From Plantago ovata (taxonomy: Eukaryota; Streptophyta; Magnoliopsida; Lamiales; Plantaginaceae), in contig CM051458.1 in the NCBI GenBank assembly GCA_028274465.1, positions 19,669,566 through 19,733,565 of the forward strand: 64,000 nt of DNA, read 5' to 3'. Position numbers and translations under genes: made by a program. The notes below the pieces were generated by a model. The model was not told the DNA's origin and searched no databases. It worked only from the letters and a program-made list of their open reading frames with translations. Positions 58,982-64,000 of this stretch are shown here, one piece after another. Positions within the stretch are counted from its first letter, which is position 1. Each line of letters begins with the position of its first letter.

Positions 58982-60238
58982 ATGGAGTTCAACGGTCAGC
59001 TTTACACTCGTGAAACTCTTGCATATATGAAGGAACATGAGAAAGAGTTGTATGCAGAGCTCATGGACCAACTTCGCAAACCGTTGTTGAACTCTACCTC
59101 ACCGAATGTCGTTCACCCTTTGTTTCAAAATGAGCCCGAAGAGCTAAACACCCAAAATTTCCCATCTCCTCAGTCTCAGATACCGGGAATGTTCTCCCAA
59201 ACTCCTGAGTTCGTTGCAGAGACTCAGCCCCAAAATCAGCCAAAGCCAGCGGGTCGTAGCCGAAAAGGGAAGGAGGCCGCCACTGCTGATGCGACAAACG
59301 CCATGGCTCCACCACGGAACGTGCGATGGACCGAGAAAGAAGATTTGGTTCTCCTTCGTTGCTATATGGATGTTTGCTCAGATCCTATCATCGGTACGAA
59401 CCAGAGGTATGCTACTTTATTCAAAAAGGTTCATGAAATGTATGAGGAGGCTAGGTCAGACAGGTTGCACGCCGGACTTATCAACCGCACTCCAGATTCA
59501 ATGCGCAAAAGAGTCGGACGTATCAAGAAGGAAATTAATAATTGGCTTGGCTGTTATGAGAGGGTTGTGAGTGCAGTTGGCCAGCGTAGTGGATTCAACA
59601 ACGACGATGTGATCAACACGGCTCAGGAATTTCACAAGGAAAACACACTGTACAGCTCTGGTTTTCATCTGTTTAAACAGTGGGATGTTGTGAAGTCGTA
59701 CCCGATGTATGAAATGTACTTGAATTGGGAGACTCACTTGAAGAAGAAGCAAGATCCAAACAATGTCACTGTGGATGTTGATGTAGATGGGGATGAACGA
59801 ATGGAGTCAACGGGAGGTGGTAGTAGTGGGACGAAGCGATACCACTTAGTTGATGACAGTGTCTCGAGTCCGAAACGCCCTATGGGTCGGGACAAGGCGA
59901 AAAAGATGGCACAAGGTGGAAGTTCTTGCAACTCCGCAATGGAGACGATAGGTGAGGGATGGGTGCAATTCAATGGTAATTATCCCCAATCTCTTGAGTA
60001 TGAAAGACAGAGGATTGAGTGGGACAAGGAAGCTCATAACAGCAGGCTCGCCTTTGAAAGGGAGAAGGAGGAAAAGAAGGAGGCCAGGAAACTGAAGGAC
60101 CAGTACTTGAAAGAGGAGAAGCTGGGGAATGAGCGGATGAAATTCTTGATGGATCTGTTGCCTCACTACGATAATTTGAATGCCGAGCAGAGAGCAGTGG
60201 CAGATGCACTCAGAGCCGAATTGTTTCCGAACAATTGA
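58982..60238 (+). CDS. Harbinger ORF1: Myb/SANT-like DNA-binding protein
   Basis: ATG at 58982 (MEFNGQLYTRETLAYMKEHE) gives 418 residues ending in TGA at 60236-60238. An upstream in-frame TTG at 58970 is not a likely start. A trihelix/Myb-like domain runs from about residue 110 (RWTEKEDLVLLRCYMDVCSD) through RTPDSMRKRVGRIKKEINNW. The C-terminal third, charged and helical (ERQRIEWDKEAHNSRLAFER), matches the NAM-associated C-terminal region often found in these proteins. In PIF/Harbinger systems ORF1 binds DNA and helps bring the transposase to the nucleus and the ends. The frame is intact. Host-genome copies are often mislabelled 'glutathione S-transferase T3-like'. Confidence 0.85.
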   Translation: MEFNGQLYTRETLAYMKEHEKELYAELMDQLRKPLLNSTSPNVVHPLFQNEPEELNTQNFPSPQSQIPGMFSQTPEFVAETQPQNQPKPAGRSRKGKEAATADATNAMAPPRNVRWTEKEDLVLLRCYMDVCSDPIIGTNQRYATLFKKVHEMYEEARSDRLHAGLINRTPDSMRKRVGRIKKEINNWLGCYERVVSAVGQRSGFNNDDVINTAQEFHKENTLYSSGFHLFKQWDVVKSYPMYEMYLNWETHLKKKQDPNNVTVDVDVDGDERMESTGGGSSGTKRYHLVDDSVSSPKRPMGRDKAKKMAQGGSSCNSAMETIGEGWVQFNGNYPQSLEYERQRIEWDKEAHNSRLAFEREKEEKKEARKLKDQYLKEEKLGNERMKFLMDLLPHYDNLNAEQRAVADALRAELFPNN

Positions 60239-60739
60239 AGGGTGAAACTTGTTTAAGTGTGTTTGTTAAGTGTTTAAGTGTGTTTGTTTAGGCGTTTAAG
60301 TGTGGCGTGTTTGTACTTTAATTTTCGCATTGTGTTATTTTACATTCGTAAGTGTGACTTGTTTGTATTGTCATTTCCCATGTATCCGTTGTAATGAAAT
60401 GAATTTGCTTTGAATTTGAATTTGTCAGGAATCAAAACTTTACTTTTAGTCAAGCAACTTTTTAATTTGCTTTGTCAGGAATCAGAACTTTACTTTGTCA
60501 GATATCATGAATTTGAATTCGTCAGGAATCATAACACTACTTGAGGCATCCTATGCAATCTGACTCAGCCATGACTAAGCATGTTATCTTATCTTTTGAA
60601 ATCTTATCTCCAAAAATCTTATCTTCAAAAATCTTATCACATCCGAGGCAATGTGTCTCATCCATGTCTATATAATGCAACTCTGGAACTTAATTTAGAT
60701 ACACCAACCCTTCTTCCACTTCTTAAGTTTAAAAGAATC
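60239..60739. other. Harbinger intergenic region
   Basis: Between the two same-strand ORFs. Repeated GTTTAAGTGTG and TCAGGAATCA words and a short imperfect AATCTTATC repeat near 60595-60640. No further gene. Confidence 0.5.
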
Positions 60740-62122
60740 ATGTCATCAAGCTCTTCATCATCAAGCTCGTCATCGTCTGATGAAAGTTTGAATTTTGCAT
60801 CCTCCTTTGCATATTCTTCCTCTGCCTCTTCCTCGAATACCTTCAAAAAAGCCCAAAAGTTCATAATGAACAACATACCCCATATGATGCACTCCATCCA
60901 ACAACATCAACAACAAGAACAACCAAAAAACACTTCAAAGAAGAAGCGAAAATATATTGACAGGGAAAGAGTTTCACGTGCCGTGCTACTCGAGCGTGAT
61001 TACTTTGGTCAGGTCGCTCCTTATGCAGATAAGTTCCGACGCAGATACAGAATGCGTAGGGCCTTGTTTGAACGAGTAGTTGCTGGTGTTGTGCATCAAG
61101 ATGATTACTTTGTCTGCAAGCTAGATGCTGCTGGCCGTCAGGGGTTATCCACACTCCAAAAATGTACCGCAACCATTCGAATGCTAGCTTATGGGTGTTG
61201 TGCTGACTCGGTTGATGAGTATTGTCGCCTTGGTGAAAGTACGGCTTTGAAATGTCTCTCGCGTTTTTGTGACGCTGTGGTTGCAGAGTTTGGCGCAACC
61301 TACATGAGGAGGGCCAATGAAGATGACTTACGGCGACTTCTAGCAATCAACAAGGCAAGAGGCTTTCCATGCATGATTGGGAGTATCGACTGTATGCATT
61401 GGATTTGGAAGAATTGTCCGACGACGTGGCACGATCAATTCCAAGGGAAATGTTGAAGTCCTACCCTTGTGTTAGAAGCTGTGGCATCCCAAGACACTTG
61501 GATATGGCATTCATTCTTTGGAGTTTCCGGAAAATTCAATGACTTATCAATCGTGCAGCGTTCACCAGTGTTCGAGGATCTTCTCAACGGCACTGCACCT
61601 CCTGTGGAATTTACGGTGAATGGCCATCAATACAGCATGCCGTACTACCTAACTGACGGCATCTATCCAGCATGGGCTACGTTTGTGAGTGCCATCCCCA
61701 ATCCCATCACTCATAAAGAATCAAAGTTCTCTCAGCTCCAGGAGTCTTGTCGTAAGGATGTGGAACGGGCTTTTGGAGTTATGCAAGCACGGTTTGCAAT
61801 AATACGAAACCCGGCTCTTGCTCACAACAAGTCCACACTCCGTAAGATCATGGATTGCTGCATCACACTCCACAATATGATAGTTGAGGATGAACGCCAC
61901 ACATACAAAAACTATGAAAGTGAAATGGAAAGCCTGAGGAAAGAGTTTGAGGAGGACACAAGGTCTTACGTTGAGGATTTCGATCGTGGAATTCATATTC
62001 GAAGGACGACATCAATAATAAACTCTCTGAATGAGTACATGAATATTAACCGACAGATGCATAGCATCAACACGCATGAACGACTAACTTCAGACCTCAT
62101 GGAACACATCTGGAGGTGTTAG
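60740..62122 (+). pseudogene. Harbinger DDE transposase (HARBI1-like), one in-frame TGA
   Basis: ATG at 60740 starts a Ser-rich N-terminus, then a basic stretch (KKKRKYIDRERVSRAVLLER) and the plant transposase domain. The catalytic triad is readable: first D in GSIDCMHW, second D in SGKFNDLSIV, E in CRKDVERAFGVMQARF. A single TGA at 61454-61456 interrupts an otherwise continuous frame to 62122, about 460 codons in all. The rest is undamaged, so the stop is recent, a sequencing error, or a site of readthrough. Cut-and-paste transposition with TAA target preference fits the flanking TSD. Confidence 0.85.
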
Positions 62123-62400
62123 TGATTGATTGTGCGAGCTTCATCAATTGTGTGTTTTATTTGTTTTAAGTTTCATGCATTTTATGTTTGTGTGTTGTGT
62201 AGTTGTTGCATCTCAATTCGTTAGATTTTGTGTTTTAAATTTGATGTGAACTCGTTGTATAATGAGTATGTTCTGTGTTATGTGTTTAAATTTGGTGTAA
62301 GTTATTTCAAATAAACTATTAAATATATTTTATTTTAATTTTAGTTCATCTTATCATAATATAATTATAAAAAAAAAAATTAAAAAAAAGAAAAAAACCA

Positions 62401-62457
62401 CCATGCCGCGGCATCGTGGCCACCAATGCAGAAATAAGCCACGATGCCGCGGCATGG
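62401..62457. repeat. Perfect 20-bp inverted repeat at right Harbinger end
   Basis: CCATGCCGCGGCATCGTGGC (62401-62420) and its exact complement (62438-62457) flank a 17-base loop, about 50 bases inside the right terminus and after an A-rich stretch. Confidence 0.95.
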
Positions 62458-62510
62458 AGGCAAAATAGTGCATGGTGCCATGGTATGGGATGGCACCAAT
62501 GCAAATGGTC

Positions 62511-63486
62511 TAAAGGATTCTATGTTATTAACGTTAATTCTCATGAAGATTATTCCTTAGCTTTGGTGGGAGGACCTTGGTTCTTATTCAATCATTATCT
62601 AGTTGTACAACCATGGAAACCAGGGTTTACTCCATCAAAAAAACTTGCTGAAGTTATGGTTATATGGTTACAATTACATGAGCTGCCTATCGAATATTAC
62701 AATATAGAGGCTTTGTTTGACATAGCTAATGTTCTAGGCAGACCAATTAAAGTTGACTCTCATACAAATAATTCTTCAAAAGGGAGATATGCTAGACTCT
62801 GTATTGAAATAGATACTGCTAAACCTTTACCCCAGTTTTTCAAATTGGAAGCATTTCAACCAATTTTGTATGAAATTAAAACTGAATTTTGCTTTAGTTG
62901 TGGAAGGGTAGGGCATTTTAATGCTAATTGTAACAAAATTAAGGACCTTATCCCATCTGATAATCAATGCAACAGGCCTATGATGGATAAGGAGCCTAGT
63001 TTTGAAAACAATAGACATGAAAAGAGAGTTCCTTAGAAAAAAAATTATGTTGAAAAACTGGACTAGGACTTGAATAAATATGTTTGGAAAGTGGTTAACT
63101 ATCAGCCTGGCAAAAAGAAAATAGAGGACTCTAGGAGTGGTGGAAATAGTTCTTCTAAAACAAATAATTTCCTTGAGACTAGACATTCTCACTTTAATTC
63201 TCAAAATAAAGGTAATAACTCAAAAAATAATCTTGAGTGGAGGAAAAAAGCTGTTACAACCAAGGAACAAAATTCAGGTAATGTTAACAATAACAATAAA
63301 AAGGATTTGGTTGCTAACAATGCTAAAAATGTGGTTGCTCTTTGTGCTGTTAGAAATACTTTTTCTATCCTTAGAGAGCAATTAGGTATTCAAGACATGG
63401 TTGAGGATGGATCCACAGAACCAGAGCAAGGAAACATTAATGGTAAGTCTGAGTTATCTTGCGTTGCTGCAGATAAGGATAATTAG
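62511..63486 (+). pseudogene. LINE ORF1, last piece: rest of DUF4283 and CCHC zinc knuckle
   Basis: Resumes the DUF4283 domain (ALVGGPWFLFNHYLVVQPW, then VIWLQLHELPIEYY) and contains the knuckle CFSCGRVGHFNANC at about 62891-62932, which in this family binds nucleic acid in the LINE ribonucleoprotein. An Asn/Lys-rich tail follows. One frame runs throughout, interrupted by TAG at 63034 and again near 63063, and closed by TAG at 63484. The two internal stops are most simply explained as CAG to TAG changes. Residues upstream of 62511 in the open frame belong to the Harbinger end and are not part of the protein. Confidence 0.8.
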
Positions 63487-63593
63487 GTATGCAATCTTTT
63501 CTCCTCTAATACTACTACTGCAAGTAAATCTCTGCATTCTTGTAATGATGATTTGTCTCCAGAATTTGACTTAGATAAGAGATAGAGATTATC

Positions 63594-64000
63594 TGTAATG
63601 CCCCGCATCCCACATCGCTTACGAGTGAGTGGAATAAAGGGTATATATGTTAGACCACCACTCTCACATGGTATGAGGCCTTTTGGATGATTCCAAAAGC
63701 AAATCCGTTTGGGCTCAGGCCCAAAGCGGACAATATCATACTGCGGGGACGTGTGTGGGTCCGTCCAGGAGTAACCACGCCAGCCGGATTGGTCGGGTCG
63801 TTATCAGAGCCTAGATCAACCCAAAGCCCGCACCGGGTGGACGGTTGATAAAGGTTATTGTCAGTTTGTCACCCCTACCACTTAAGGCGCTCGACGAGGA
63901 CGTCGAGGCTTTAAGGGGGATAGTTTGTAATTCCCCGCATCCCATATCGCTTAAGAGTGAGTGGAATAAAGGGTATATATGTTAGACCACCACTCTCACA
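63594..64000 (+). mobile_element. TRIM (small LTR element), cut by window edge
   Basis: TGTAATGCCCCGCATCCCAC at 63594 recurs at 63926-64000 with three mismatches in 75 bases. A TATCAGAGCC primer-like word (63802-63811) and a purine tract AAGGGGGATAG (63913-63923) lie between, in the right order for 5' LTR (about 63594-63800), primer site, polypurine tract and 3' LTR. No coding capacity. Inserted in the LINE. The exact LTR end and TSD cannot be checked here. Confidence 0.7.

Larger units (their letters stand above)
58544..62510 (+). mobile_element. PIF/Harbinger DNA transposon, two ORFs
   Basis: 3,967 bases between TAA duplications (58541-58543 and 62511-62513), the 3-base TSD expected for PIF/Harbinger. 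Terminal inverted repeats are imperfect: GACCGCCTGCACCGGTG against GACCATTTGCATTGGTG. It encodes the usual pair, a Myb/SANT-like protein and a DDE transposase, in the same orientation. Both ends carry strong hairpins. Intact except for one nonsense codon in the transposase. Confidence 0.9.
30960..63593 (+). mobile_element. LINE (L1-type) interrupted three times
   Basis: Discontinuous element. Pieces: 5' UTR and ORF1 start (about 30960-31149), 57987-58543, and 62511-63593. They are separated by the Athila-like element (31150-57986) and the Harbinger element (58544-62510), and cut at 63594 by a TRIM. Removing the first two inserts together with one copy of GTCAT and of TAA restores the ORF1 frame exactly at both joints. 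ORF1 is visible; ORF2 (endonuclease-RT) would lie beyond the right edge. Confidence 0.8.

Overview
The window is a repeat-filled stretch of a flowering-plant nuclear genome, probably eudicot; the species cannot be named from the sequence. No complete host gene is visible. Nearly everything is explained by transposable elements nested in one another. Terminal repeats, primer-binding sites and target-site duplications (TSDs) could be read directly for most of them.

Layout. 1-7707: right-hand part of a minus-strand, apparently non-coding LTR element (element B). It is inserted in 7708-14273, the 3' half of a SIRE-like Copia element (copy 1: a decayed post-pol ORF plus its 3' LTR). Copy 1 in turn sits in 14274-17643, a second minus-strand non-coding LTR element (element A). 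17677-26783: a nearly intact Ty3/Gypsy Tekay-type chromovirus with TSD AGGAC; removing it joins what may be the last exon and 3' UTR of an unidentified host gene. 26942-28226: solo LTR (TSD TGTTT). 28400-30950: a CACTA-like end, a hAT-type non-autonomous element and LINE 3' tails. From about 30960 to 63593 runs one LINE whose ORF1 is cut three times: by a minus-strand Athila-like Gypsy element (31150-57986, TSD GTCAT), by a PIF/Harbinger transposon (58544-62510, TSD TAA) and by a TRIM (63594 onward). The Athila-like element is itself split by the 18.6-kb SIRE-like Copia element of 36645-55240 (TSD CAAGC).

The order of events is readable: LINE first, then the Athila-like element (LTR pair about 2% different by eye), then SIRE-like copy 2 inside it (about 1%). 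The Harbinger and TRIM insertions into the LINE are separate events. At three junctions, removing the insert and one TSD restores the reading frame of the host element.

The most interesting signals are not ordinary genes. (1) Elements A and B carry short arrays of hairpins whose stems change by compensating pairs around a constant 7-base loop. (2) The SIRE-like element has a second array of seven 17-base hairpins, also with a covarying stem pair, between pol and its extra ORF. (3) That extra ORF of about 1,750 codons has its own promoter-like TATA region and three phase-0 intron-like segments present in both copies. (4) A 100-N gap inside the SIRE-like element is flanked by the same 2.74 kb on both sides, which points to an unmerged contig overlap. 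Many frameshifts in the window are single-base indels in short homopolymers and may be consensus errors.
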